Shown here: positions 24,284 through 34,603 of the stretch, piece after piece
Layout: each line of letters starts with the position of its first letter
How positions within the stretch are numbered: the stretch's first letter is position 1
Source of the DNA: Linyphia triangularis
Lineage: Eukaryota; Arthropoda; Arachnida; Araneae; Linyphiidae
Direction: 5' to 3'
Length of the DNA: 64,000 nt
Assembly (NCBI GenBank): GCA_963978545.1
Contig: OZ021733.1
Location: forward strand, 35,445,424 to 35,509,423
Position numbers and translations under genes: made by a program
The notes under the pieces: model-generated
Told to the model about the DNA's origin: nothing
The model's database searches: none
Seen by the model: the letters and a program-made list of their open reading frames with translations, nothing else

Positions 24284-27200
24284 TGTGAATAATGCTTATA
24301 GTACTTCACAACCTCCAAGATTCTGTTCAGCGCCATTACCACTGACTAATGGAGCTTATCTGCAAAATGTTAAAAGCTCGCAAATATCATCTGGAAGAAT
24401 GCTTTGGATGTACCTCCTATCCTGAACAATATGGCTACTTGAAAAATAGTGTTTCTAATACACTTACTCTCATTCTTGTGCTAAAATATGTTGCATTAGC
24501 TCCATCTGAGGTCTTGAAGTTGATTAAACACTCAAATGATATTGAAAAAAACATGTTGCGTTAACACATGTTTGTTCTCTGCGCAATGTTTTGTGTTTAT
24601 GCGGCTAACGGTTGTTTAAATAGAAATAGCTGATTACAAAAGGAGTATTAGGAGGATAAGCAAATAGAATAGATTGAGATTTCAACAAACGGACATTTGT
24701 ATTTATTTAGTGAGATATAACTGAAAATCTAATTGAACCATAATACTTTTCTTGTGAATGCATCCCTCCCTCCTTTTTTTTTTAATACAAACCTGCATAT
24801 TTTAAAAATTAGCTATAAATATAGAAAAGGGAAAAAAAACATGTTTTTGGACAACAAATTATACAAATATCCCTGGAACTTAAATATTTCATATAGGGAT
24901 GGCCACTATTTTGAATTCTGAGAGTTGCTCAAAGCTATTTCATGGATATCCAATACTAATACCCATAATTTTTTGTATTTACATAGCCTAAAGATAACTC
25001 AACAATAAAAAAAAATGTAATACTTCAAAAACTGGTTCGAGGAAATTCTTCATTTGGCTGACTAATGTCATTTAATGTCAGAATGAAAGGGAAATTCAAT
25101 TTTTAAGGAAGAAAGTGTAAATTAACGTATATGTTAAAATCTCAATCCAAATGTTAAAGGTGCTTTCATTAATGACTTCCTTTATAAAAGCATATCCCCA
25201 GCTGATGCTTATAAATCGCATTTTAACTTATTTTATGACGGGTGTAGATTTCCTTTTCCTTGCAATACCTTTCTCTCTAGTTGCTGGAATTACGTGTCTC
25301 TAAGTACTGGTTTCGAATGCACCTGTCCAGGTGTATCATCATTTCCAACAGAGCAGAACGTAATTTCATGACTTATCATTCAATGACGCAGGAACAAAAT
25401 CAGTTGCAGTTAGAGAAAGGAGATATTTGATTGGGTTCAGAGGATTTCTGCTATGATCATTTTGCGTTTATCACGAATATGTACGATTGGATGGACATAT
25501 ATTTAATTAATAAAAATAAATCAAATGTCAAAAATTTCAAGATTGAAGTAATTTTTTCATTAAAATGTTGCATTTTGAATCTATATTTATACAATGCCCT
25601 TATCACGTTTATTAATAATCATTTTACGACTTTTTCTTATACTTTAAATTTCATTGACCAAAACATAGAACAAATAAAAAAAAATAAAAAAAATAATCAA
25701 ATTTAAGCAATTATAAAATGAATTCTAAGAAGAAGAGCACAAATGTTAATAAAAGTGGAAAGGGGGAGGGATATGTACCCTTACAAGAACGTAATCACTG
25801 TAATCCTGAATAAAATAGTACTTTTGAGTAACCAATCATTAGTTTTTAAAATATTTTAATTAATACTAATTTGTTTTAACGAAACTCTACTTGAACTATA
25901 CTCAAAAGTGGTTGTACTTTGGTCTTATATCATTTACAACACTCACTGCTAAAAGAAAGATTGCTGCTTTTTGAAAAAAAAATATAATTAAAGAGCGCTT
26001 TAAATGATTTAGGATAAAGGGCACATCTGGTTCAAAAGTACGACAGTTTCCTCTCCGATATGAATTAACTCATGAATTAACTTAAGCTAGTAATTTTAGG
26101 TAAAAAAATTCTATAAATTCTAACTTAACAGTGTCGCTTCATCTCTTTATGCAGATATGAAATTTTTTTGTGTAAAGAGATCGATGAAAGCTTTAAGTAT
26201 TATGTCCAAAACAAGCCCCCCCCCCCCCTTTTAATGAAGTTACTACTTCCCCCCTACATTTCCTACCATCCACGATTTCCTGTTCCTTCATGTACACTGA
26301 TATTTATTGCGTGACGTAAAGAGCCACTTGAGTTCAATGTGCTATACATGAAGGAGGGGATTCACAATGTCATATTATCGTTTTGCCATACAAGCAGATT
26401 AATTTTTGCAAATACACAACAAATTGCATTTCATGCTAAAGGCTGTTGTTTTCAAATATAAACAAATTGCCCGTAAGTATTTTTATAGATGTGTAAATAG
26501 CATATTTTTTGCATTTAATGCATTTTGTGTGAAAAGTAATGTTTACTTGTAGTATTTAATGTTGATAGAAAGTAGTTTGTACAAAAAATCAACGATAAGT
26601 GAGCATACCTCAAAGATAATCAATGAAAAAAGAATGAGCGGCATAATAAAACGATGCATTAGTAATTTACAATATTGCGCTTTTACTCAATGAATTACCA
26701 ATTACCATTTTACTTTATTTTTAAATTATTTTGCAATTAAATGTTAAATAAGTTACACTTTAAAGAGAAAATAAATGAATAAATGCTTCTTTCTAGAAGA
26801 AATTATTCAGATAAATACGAAGCACAATAATTAATATGCAGGAAACATTATTGCACTTCGAGAAAACACCGGATTCGCCGTTATACAATCATCTCATATA
26901 ATCAACCCACGCAAATTATAACTAAAGGCTGCTCCTTGCTTTCAAATTTTAAAAAGACACTAATATTGATGAGTTTAATCTTAGAATAATAGCATCCAAC
27001 CGAAGACTGGCCGCATTATTAAACAATTCTGAAATTGGAACCTCTCGAAAGAAATGAAGTAGAACGCTCTCAATTCTGAGGGAATTGATTGTAATTTTAA
27101 AACTGAGGATAAGGAAAGGATATTAAATTCATAATGAAGGAAACGGTTTTCTGATTCTCTCGTAATAAAATACTATAAAGACTTTCTTTTTGGGCAAGAA

Positions 27201-27593
27201 GACTAATAGGTTTTCCTTTGTACGAGTAATTGCGTATTTACTTAGTAAGCTAGCGTATATTTAGATTCGATTTGAGGTTTACCAGGGAGATAAATTTCTT
27301 AACAGCCTAAACAGAATCTTTATTAAATATATTTGATACGTTCTTACCTTTTGTTTTGTTAATATGAATTATACATTTTATTTGTTGGGGATTTTGGGTT
27401 GATTAATAAAAACGGATTGGATATAATTTTTTCATAATACGATATTCAGTGTAAATATTTGTTTAAAAAAGCGGCAATGTTAATGTTTTTTCAGAGGAGG
27501 GGGATTGAAAAAGGAAATATTAGAGATAAAAGTTAATTTAAAAGATTTCAATCGTAATCTTAAATGTAATTTCATTTTTATTTCAATTGAAGA
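24284..27593. other. AT-rich DNA without recognisable gene
   Basis: Short frames (24349-24564, 25431-25706, plus) start at TTG codons and lack motifs. A 13-C run is at 26216-26228. Inverted 11-bp arms TCCTTCATGTA (26284-26294) and TACATGAAGGA (26345-26355) enclose a TGACGTAA word near 26322. No supported gene. Confidence 0.45.
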
Positions 27594-27650
27594 TCAAAGG
27601 GGAAGAATGGTTTAAGTCACTTGGAAGTGATTTTGAGAAAGCATCCTTTA
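27594..27650. mobile_element. Partial copy of the 11.0-kb MITE-like element
   Basis: About 55 bases (AAAGGGGAAGAATGGTTTAA onward) match the left end and body of the element at 11009-11153, including the CTTRGAARTG and TTTTGAGAAA words. No opposite terminus was found within the following few hundred bases, so the copy is truncated or decayed. Confidence 0.55.
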
Positions 27651-28401
27651 AATGTTTAACCCATTAATTACGATTGGTTAGAAAATTTGCCATTCGACAT
27701 TTTAGTTTTTTTCCTTGCTAATAAATTGCAATTGTGGTTCAACTTAGTGTGTTTTTTAAAAATCTTAAAAATAATTTTCCCGAAAATTTTTAAAAATTAA
27801 AAATATAATTTCAATGATCTATCAAGATCCTAAACAATATATTTTATCCTAAACAAGGCATAGGATAAAAAGACATCGTTTTTAACTATTTCAAAGTCGT
27901 CTTTAATAGGTTAAAATATTTAGAAGTATATTAAAACATGTAATACTTTCTGTTAATTATTTTTTAAACTAAATCAATCTTCTGCATTTATCTAGCATTG
28001 GTTGGTATACCGATAATGAACCAAAAAACGGCAATTTTAGATCCATTTTTCCAAAAAGTGAACTCAAAAAGTTTTTCCTTCTTTGCCTTAATCAGTAGAG
28101 AATTAATGTTGACAATTCAATCTGCCACAATCAACATCGGGTCTAATAGTTCCTGAAATCAGAATTTATAAAGGAAAGCATTTGAATTCCTATCCCTACG
28201 TAGTAATGATAATTTAAATATCATGAGATGCATTTTTAACCATTTTTAAGATCCTCTACTCCACGTATGGGGATTAGGTGATGACACTAATGAGCAATCT
28301 CTTTCCCTACCACGGTTATTTGAAAATGCCCAAACAGAATTATATTTACTAAAAACACTACTCCATTTGCAGGTATTTAGTATGAAATAACACACTACTT
28401 A
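27651..28401. other. AT-rich DNA, nothing recognised
   Basis: There is no gene-like frame or bounded repeat between the partial MITE and the 28.4-kb dispersed repeat. Confidence 0.45.
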
Positions 28402-29086
28402 AAATTAGGGGTGAGGAACATCGCACAACTTTCAATTGCACTATAATATTCAAGTGAATTTGTGTCGTTTGTATATTTTCCTCCTTTATTTAGCATAAAT
28501 GACCAGTTTGGCAATAATTCTTGTATAGGTCTAAAAAAAGGGAGGGAAAAAAACCTCCAAAATGGTGATTTTTACAATATACTTTCGATAATCCTTATAT
28601 TATCCTTTATTATAAGCGAAACTGAGGGGAGAAGAAAAAACGATCGTTGATGAGGTATGCTCAAGGAAAGCGAACTCTGTTTTGAAGGTATTCATTTTTT
28701 ACGCCGTTAAAACATTTTTGAGGGAATTTTGGAGGTGGGGATGCTTAGAACACCTTAAGAGGCATTACCAAAGCGATTTTTATCAAAATCGTTAGAGCCG
28801 TTTTTTAGCAATCATTGAAAAACATGATTTTTTCAGTTGCCGCTACCTTATGCGCATGCGCGATTTTGACGAAAACCTTAATGGTAGGTCTCATGGCCAC
28901 CACTAACCCTCATACCAAATTTGAACATCTTAGGTCAATTTGTTCGGGAGTTATGCTGACCACAGACACATTATTTCTAGATCACTTTTTTGAAATCAGG
29001 ATGTTCCAAAACGTGGAGAAACGCAAAAAATATTTTGACTGAATGCTATACTTTCATAACCCTATGTAATTGAAAGTAAAAATATA
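28402..29086 (+). repeat. Unclassified dispersed repeat, copy 1 (about 0.68 kb)
   Basis: This segment matches, in inverted orientation, 45525-46262 over essentially its whole length with many substitutions and small indels. Near its ends lie inverted words ACTTTCAATTGCA (28428-28440) and TGTAATTGAAAGT (29065-29077), suggesting short terminal or subterminal inverted repeats of a non-autonomous DNA element. A 75-codon frame at 28815-29042 has a counterpart in the other copy, but that frame is broken by a GT/CA-repeat insertion. The frame looks like shared ancestry and not a conserved protein. No transposase is recognised. Confidence 0.7.
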
Positions 29087-30099
29087 TTAGGCTCAATGCT
29101 TTATTCACACGTTTCTTGCATGAAACTCCTTTAAAAACGCGAAAATGTCGCTTTTATCAGTACATTACATTATGATTTGATATTACAAAGTAGCTTGCCG
29201 TAACCTTAGCCCCAATCTTACAAAATAAGCAACATCAACATGACCCAAACCCCCTCTCGCATCCTCGACTGCATCACGTTTCTTTTTCTCTTGCTTCATT
29301 AGGAACATAAATTTTTCGCCATTGCTCTCCTTCTTAAAACAAAATACTCTTCCTATAATTAAACATTTAAACCTTGAAATGTGTTATTCGCATCAATACA
29401 TTATATTATGTAGTCGACTTCATGTAATATAACAGTTTAGCAACACAGGAAGCATTGTGCTTACTTTCTAATAGTATATAGACGTCCAAGTAAAATATGT
29501 GTGTCAAAACATACATTCTCTATGAAATATTCACAAATTTGATACTCAATATTTGCATGCTGTTTGTTTTATAACGGGAACACATTTAGAATTTTTATTC
29601 AAATAATCTTCCAAACAAAAGACAATATACGTAAAGGTAAAACAAGGAAAATAATTGGACATTGAGGATTTTAGAAATATAAATCTCTAATTTTAAATAA
29701 AAATAAAGCATTAAACCTTTCTGCCGAAAAAAAAAAATCATAAATGAATTATATACATTTCCTCTGAAACAATCCGGAAGTCTTACATAATTTAAAATGA
29801 CACATAGTACTCAAATCAAAACTCATTTGAGGAAAGCTCATCTTCTATATTGTACCCTCTCATTAAAAAACAAAAACGATATTGATTGAAAAAATTTCCC
29901 ATAACCATCAACCAAAGAAAAATTACAACACGCGAGTGTTTTCGGCGTGTCTTTTATCTCCTAGCTGACGTCACATTAAACTAATTATCCTTCTCTATCA
30001 TTACTACATTCAAGTTAAGAATCTGCCGCGTGCTATTACTGCAAGTGTAGAAAATGCAAAATTAAAAACAGGGTTCCCACGAGCCCCAACATAGTTTCC
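29087..30099. other. AT-rich DNA, nothing recognised
   Basis: There are only chance short frames. A 10-base A-run lies near 29728. No bounded repeat was seen. Confidence 0.5.
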
Positions 30100-30350
30100 T
30101 CTTGAACACCTGTTACGCGTGACTGGCCACCAGTCCCATTCTGACTCTAATAGCGGTTAAAATGAGTGCGCCACGTGGCCTGCTGGCCAGGAAAATGACC
30201 ACTTTGCGGGGTGACACGTGGCATGCGGTTGGCAGCGGTACCACGTGATCGTGGTTCTCCGGTACTCGATAGTCATTGATTCTTTGCGAGGGAATGAAGT
30301 GTAGGCGTGTTGACTTCATTTCCGTTAGTGGCTCTGTGGGAGGTACGTTT
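30100..30350. promoter_or_regulatory. GC-rich patch with three CACGTG E-boxes
   Basis: CACGTG palindromes lie at 30172-30177, 30215-30220 and 30242-30247, three in 76 bp. The patch of about 250 bp is GC-rich and unique-looking inside AT-rich DNA. CACGTG is the canonical site for bHLH and bHLH-ZIP factors (Myc/Max, USF, MITF, Clock/Cycle type). Two are embedded in the same CACGTGGC context. The 68-codon minus frame at 30113-30319 has no motif and is treated as GC-driven. This is a candidate enhancer or promoter with no gene attached to it in view. Confidence 0.5.
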
Positions 30351-31183
30351 CAACGAGAATTAAAAAGTGGTGGTTAAGAGTTGACAAGCGACTGTTCAGT
30401 GGATGTATGTTGGGGAGTGGGATGTTACCAGTAGAAATTTGACAACCTGTTCACTACTTTGCAGTTTAAGTGATTGTGTTTTTTTCTAAGCTGAGTCGCT
30501 TCTGAAATGGTAGAATATTGTTAGTTAACTAAAGAAATTAAATACTTTTTTATATGGCATAGATAGAAACCAAGGATTAGAAGTCACATTTAAAAGAAAC
30601 AGGTGTCTGCCGAAAAAAGTTAAAAAGCCCTAAATCCAAAAAAATTAAAATGCATATTATGACACTTTCTAAATAGTCCTTAGATAATAATCTGTTTTTT
30701 ACCCCATTGAATGACTCAAGTTCTTAGGACATGCGAACCTATACAAGAATTAAAAAATATGTTATTTCAAAGGACGAGCTCAAAAGCGTCAAATTATGCA
30801 TTTAATTTATTTTTTTTCGGGGGGAGGGGAATTTAGGACTTTTTAACTCATGACGGCAGTGTAACTGACTACTAGTCAGGACCTAATTTTTGCATGGGCT
30901 GATTTTCCACTAAAAGAAGAACTTAAAGCTATCTTTGTATTTTCAATTAATTTTTATTATTTAAATATTCGATTGGCATCGTATTAATCTGTAGATAGAC
31001 TTTTTCATTTTGTTACCTGGTATGCAGTATGATGTAAATATATTAACTGTTAAGCATGCATGAATATCACGAAAACAATTGCAGAAGATTGAAACTTGCT
31101 GTTATATTTATGGGAAAACATTACAATTCAGATTAATTTTCTTATTTTATTGACTATTCAATAAACATTTCAGACAACACAGC
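30351..31183. other. No recognisable gene
   Basis: The region is AT-rich with a short G-rich run near 30820-30830. No frame or repeat with ends was seen. Confidence 0.45.
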
Positions 31184-31515
31184 AGTATTGGCCAAAGTTG
31201 GAAACAACGGTTTTGGAAGATTGGCCCTCCTGGTCAAAACTCGAGCATCGTTCCAAAATACACTATTTTAAAAAAAAAACTAAAAAAAAAAAACACATCA
31301 CAAAACATATTTTTTTAGCCCTTCATGTTTTCTTATAAAATACATTTCAATTTTAAAACTGTGCCTCAACATTTCCAAACTTTCAGTATATTTTATCCAG
31401 CATAGGAAGATATTGGTCAAGATCCGTAACAACGGCCAGTCTACAACGGTCCACATCGGGATTGGCCGATGTCGAGAGATATTGGCCAGCGTATTTGGGC
31501 TACTGGGGATACAAG
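31184..31515 (+). repeat. Two diverged copies of a TATTGGCCAA repeat
   Basis: The core TATTGGCCAA ... AACAACGG ... GATTGGCC occurs at about 31186-31232 and again, more diverged, at about 31411-31500 (TATTGGTCAAGATC ... AACAACGGCCAGT). A third copy lies inverted at about 41757-41890. The spaced TTGGCC words and dispersed copies indicate an old interspersed element of unknown class. Confidence 0.5.
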
Positions 31516-32107
31516 TAATTTCAATCTCTTGTGGGTAACTCACATACTTCTAAAAATAGATATTTACTTTTGGGACTCCTTGCAGTTGTGAAGTAAAAAA
31601 AAAATTCTTCCTTAACAAAAACTTTTTTTGAGGAAGGGTGAAGGGAATGGTTCCATTTTCTCAGGTCCACAAAAGTCTAAATAAAACCCACCTAAAAGCG
31701 TACGTTGGGCATTCTTTTTCAGCCACCATTACCGTAAGAAAAGAAAATTCTATAAATATGAACTATTTATTGTACAGGAAACCTACCTGATACAAAACTT
31801 ACGTCAAAAATTATGATTGAGCTAATTGAACAGCCGTGAGAAAGATTTTTAAACCTTCCTCCCTGGAATTTTGTTTTACTCCATTAGACTCCTGGAATTC
31901 AATTGGTGGTGTATGATTGAGTGTTTATATTCATTAATGTTAGTAAATAAACCCTTATTTTTTTGGTCCCCAGAGCTCAACCATTAGTATATTGCTGTAA
32001 AACTCCGACTTTGATTTTATGTGTTTTAAAATTGATCAAGAAAATTTAAATAAGTAATCACCATCGCATCGAGGTTTTCAACAATTCAAACAATGCCCAC
32101 GCCATGG
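31516..32107. other. No recognisable gene
   Basis: There is AT-rich DNA with A-runs. No gene or bounded repeat was seen. Confidence 0.45.
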
Positions 32108-32565
32108 GTTTCCAAGCTGACCCATAAAGTACATTTGTTTAACATGAAAAAATGGCGATTGAGTTTTGGGATTAAATAAGTCATAACACATTAGGTAGAA
32201 GATATTTAACCGATTTCGAAGAATATGAAACAAATGACGTGCCGAATTGTCGTGAACTAAATATTAAGAAAGGACGAGAAGTCCATCAAGAACAAAAAAA
32301 CATAATTTTGACTAAATTTTTTTTTTTTGTTTAACTGTATTGTTTCCAAGCAGACCTCTAAAATAAGATACATTTTTTAACACGAAACAAATGGTGTTAG
32401 AATTTTGAGATTAAATAAGTCATAACACATCAAGTAGAAAGTATTTAACCGATTTCGAAGAACATGAAATGCTCTGCAGATCTGGTGTAGACTAAAGATC
32501 AAGGAAAGACGAGAAGTCCATCAAGAACACAAAAACATGATTTTGTACAAATTTTCTATTTAAAT
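32108..32565. repeat. Tandem duplication, period about 234 bp
   Basis: Copy 1 starts at 32108 and copy 2 at 32342, both with GTTTCCAAGC. Shared ordered words include ATTAAATAAGTCATAACACA, TATTTAACCGATTTCGAAGA and CGAGAAGTCCATCAAGAAC. Divergence is moderate. It lies immediately upstream of the retrotransposon-bearing duplication, so this stretch has undergone at least two local duplications. Confidence 0.85.
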
Positions 32566-32594
32566 ATACATTATAGTTAACAGGAATAATTTGA

Positions 32595-32650
32595 ATATTA
32601 TACATAATAAATGGTTATTATTTATAAAAACTAGTTATTATGTATAATAT
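32595..32650. other. 16-bp perfect inverted repeat (AT palindrome)
   Basis: ATATTATACATAATAA at 32595-32610 pairs perfectly with TTATTATGTATAATAT at 32635-32650 across a 24-base spacer. The pairing continues outward (AATTTG with CAAATT) after one mismatch. The equivalent in copy B (from 38814) has two mismatches, so the palindrome is better preserved here. Confidence 0.85.
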
Positions 32651-32774
32651 CCAAATTAATAATATTAGCTATAACATTTACATACTGCAGACAGTAAAGT
32701 CTTTTTATTTTACATTTATATAGTTTTTTTTTTAATACAATAGTTTGAGAATGGAATTTTTATCCATTGACTAT

Positions 32775-32787
32775 TAACACAATTTAA
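32775..32787. repeat. Target-site duplication, left
   Basis: TAACACAATTTAA here is repeated at 38341-38353 on the other side of the element. The intact pre-insertion site survives in copy B at 38991-39003. The first bases also match the element's TCATAA tail, so the true duplication may be 10-13 bp. Confidence 0.9.
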
Positions 32788-33260
32788 ACTCAGCCTAAGC
32801 CGGTCCCAAGCCCGGTTGAAAAAGGAGGAGGGGGCCTAAAAGCTGCCATGGCATAGTCTGTTACTACCCTGACGATCTGCTGATGGTCGTAAGACCTAGG
32901 TAGATAAGACGGATGTGACAGATGAACGGCAACCAAAATCCAAGGTGTGGATACCGTGCTTAAGAGAATGTGAATGTCACATGGCAACCAGGATTAAAGG
33001 TTGTCTCTAACGGTTCACCTCGTGAAGTGGCGAATCACGTTGTATTTAGCCTTCCGCCTGCACTGAGGGTCCATACAGGTGGGGACTCAAACTTACCCTC
33101 AGTCCTTAATAACACATGGGAAATAAAAAAATAAAAAAAATAAAAAACCGGTGGGTCAAACCGCAAAACAAGTTTGGAGCAACCCAAACCCGGCCAAAGT
33201 GGATCTGGCTCTTCTGAGTCAACCACTGAGGTATGTGGCGAAGTTGTTCCGAGCACCAAA
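32788..33260 (+). promoter_or_regulatory. Retrotransposon 5' UTR with probable internal promoter
   Basis: The element opens with ACTCAGCCTAAGCCGG followed by GGTCCCAAGCCCGG and GGAGGAGGGGG, a GC-rich start I associate with 5' ends of several metazoan LINEs, from memory only. Non-LTR elements of this group normally carry their promoter internally here. Possible stems include GTTCACCTCGTGAA (around 33011-33026) and ATGTGAC with GTCACAT (around 32910 and 32975). An A-rich AATAAAAAAATAAAAAAAA tract lies at about 33121-33147, ahead of ORF1. Confidence 0.55.
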
Positions 33261-34577
33261 ATGTCTGTCGATAGTTGTCCTTCGGGACCCGCGACAAGCA
33301 AACAAACATCTGTCGATAATGGTCCCTCGGGGCCCGCGACTAATCCAACCGGAGGCTCTCTTAGCTCTCTACCCGAATGGTCAACTATGACGCGTTCTCA
33401 AAAGAACAAGCATAGGAGGCAAATGGCTCGTCAGCATCTTAACGCTGAAACTGGAGACAACGCTGCTCAACATCGTAGCACAACTCCAGCGGGGAAAAGA
33501 GGTAGGGTCAGTGATACCACCCCTTCCCCATCCACAGGTGCACAGGCTAAACGGGCAAGGACGGCTGAGTCCCCATCCTATAGCCAAGCTGCCACCGGAG
33601 TAAAGATGGCAATCGTCCGAGAAAACTTCCCGGATGGTACACTGTCACCCGATGATGCCCTGATTATACAAGGTGACATCAACAAGGTCATTGACGCAGA
33701 GGATGTCGCCCGGGAGGCCCCCCAGATTTTAAATTCGGGTGTGCTCAACGGTGCTTTGATGATCCACTGTGCCAATGACTACACCGTTGCTTGGCTGATC
33801 AAGAACTACGATGGTAGGGTAGTAAGCCAAGATATAAAGGTCCAGGTGAGAAAAGCATCGGACCTACCGAGACCCGTAAAGATGGCTCTAAAATCCCGGG
33901 ATATTCTCACCACAGATGGGGAGGTCCTGCTCAAGCGAATTGCCCGCTTGAATACAAGCCTCAACACTGCCGAGTGGAAAATCCGGGAGAGAAAAATCGT
34001 CGGTGATCACGCATACATCAGGTGGATCATCGAGATGGATCTCAAGTCCTCGAAGTACATCAAGGAGAAGAATTTTGAGATCTTTACGGGGAGCTTTGGA
34101 AAAGGACTACTAAAGATCATCAGCGACCCCAATGTTGCTCGTGTGTCTCCTCCGTCTGCTGCTGTGGGTAAACCACTGGCGGAATCCAGCGATGTGGCCC
34201 AACAGCCCACGTTGGAGACCGCCGTAATGAAACCTCCTGTTGAGTCTGATGGTGTGGTCGAAAGGCCCAAATCGGATGACGCAATGGAGGAATCATTGGC
34301 ACCTTCGGAGAAGGACGTACGGGTGACGTCAGTGGAACCAGCCACAGATACTATGGAGGTCGTTCAAGATCCAGCGGAAACGACCCCATCAGTAAGTACC
34401 GGAGCGGAGGTTCAAAAAACCCCGTCTCCTTCTAGTCCTATTAGTGATTCTTCTGGATCACTATATAAAGTTTTTGGCGATCTCGATTTCTCAGACTCGG
34501 GATCCGATATTACAATTGTGTCTGTCTCCCCCACTAAGGAGGACACAGTACTAAAAGAGAAGAAATCTTCTGATTAG
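33261..34577 (+). CDS. Retrotransposon ORF1 protein (DUF4780-like)
   Basis: This encodes the nucleic-acid-binding ORF1 protein expected to coat element RNA in the cytoplasm and nucleus. The first ATG in frame is 33261 (context ACCAAAATG, A at -3), giving 438 residues. The frame is open further upstream to at least 33174 but without an ATG. The N-terminus (about residues 1-110) is polar with a basic patch (KNKHRRQ, KRGR, KRAR). Residues about 114-286 (from KMAIVRENFPDGTL to GLLKI, with a LNTAEWKI segment) fit the arthropod DUF4780 family by my recollection. The last 140 or so residues are Pro/Ser/Glu/Thr-rich. No CCHC zinc knuckles are present, unlike many Jockey and I ORF1 proteins. The ORF is intact and ends 26 nt before ORF2. 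Confidence 0.85.
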   Translation: MSVDSCPSGPATSKQTSVDNGPSGPATNPTGGSLSSLPEWSTMTRSQKNKHRRQMARQHLNAETGDNAAQHRSTTPAGKRGRVSDTTPSPSTGAQAKRARTAESPSYSQAATGVKMAIVRENFPDGTLSPDDALIIQGDINKVIDAEDVAREAPQILNSGVLNGALMIHCANDYTVAWLIKNYDGRVVSQDIKVQVRKASDLPRPVKMALKSRDILTTDGEVLLKRIARLNTSLNTAEWKIRERKIVGDHAYIRWIIEMDLKSSKYIKEKNFEIFTGSFGKGLLKIISDPNVARVSPPSAAVGKPLAESSDVAQQPTLETAVMKPPVESDGVVERPKSDDAMEESLAPSEKDVRVTSVEPATDTMEVVQDPAETTPSVSTGAEVQKTPSPSSPISDSSGSLYKVFGDLDFSDSGSDITIVSVSPTKEDTVLKEKKSSD

Positions 34578-34603
34578 GGTGACAGCTTTATTAATTTTAA
34601 TTC

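Larger units (their letters stand above)
32594..32787 (+). repeat. Duplication copy A, 5' part (interrupted by the retrotransposon)
   Basis: This matches 38813-39003 in copy B almost base for base. It continues at 38341-38790 on the far side of the retrotransposon, making a unit of about 631 bp. It starts with a near-perfect palindrome (32595-32610 with 32635-32650) and ends in the target sequence TAACACAATTTAA. Confidence 0.92.

Noticed and set aside
28815..29042. Small conserved 75-codon protein
   Set aside because: Similarity to the frame at 45662-45847 is explained by both lying in copies of the same dispersed repeat; the second copy is disrupted.
30113..30319. 68-codon minus frame in the E-box patch
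   Set aside because: It has no motif; the GC-rich composition lowers stop frequency, and the E-box cluster is the better-supported signal.
34007..34345. 112-codon minus frame and other antisense frames across 33.0-38.1 kb
   Set aside because: They are shadows of the retrotransposon ORF1 and ORF2.
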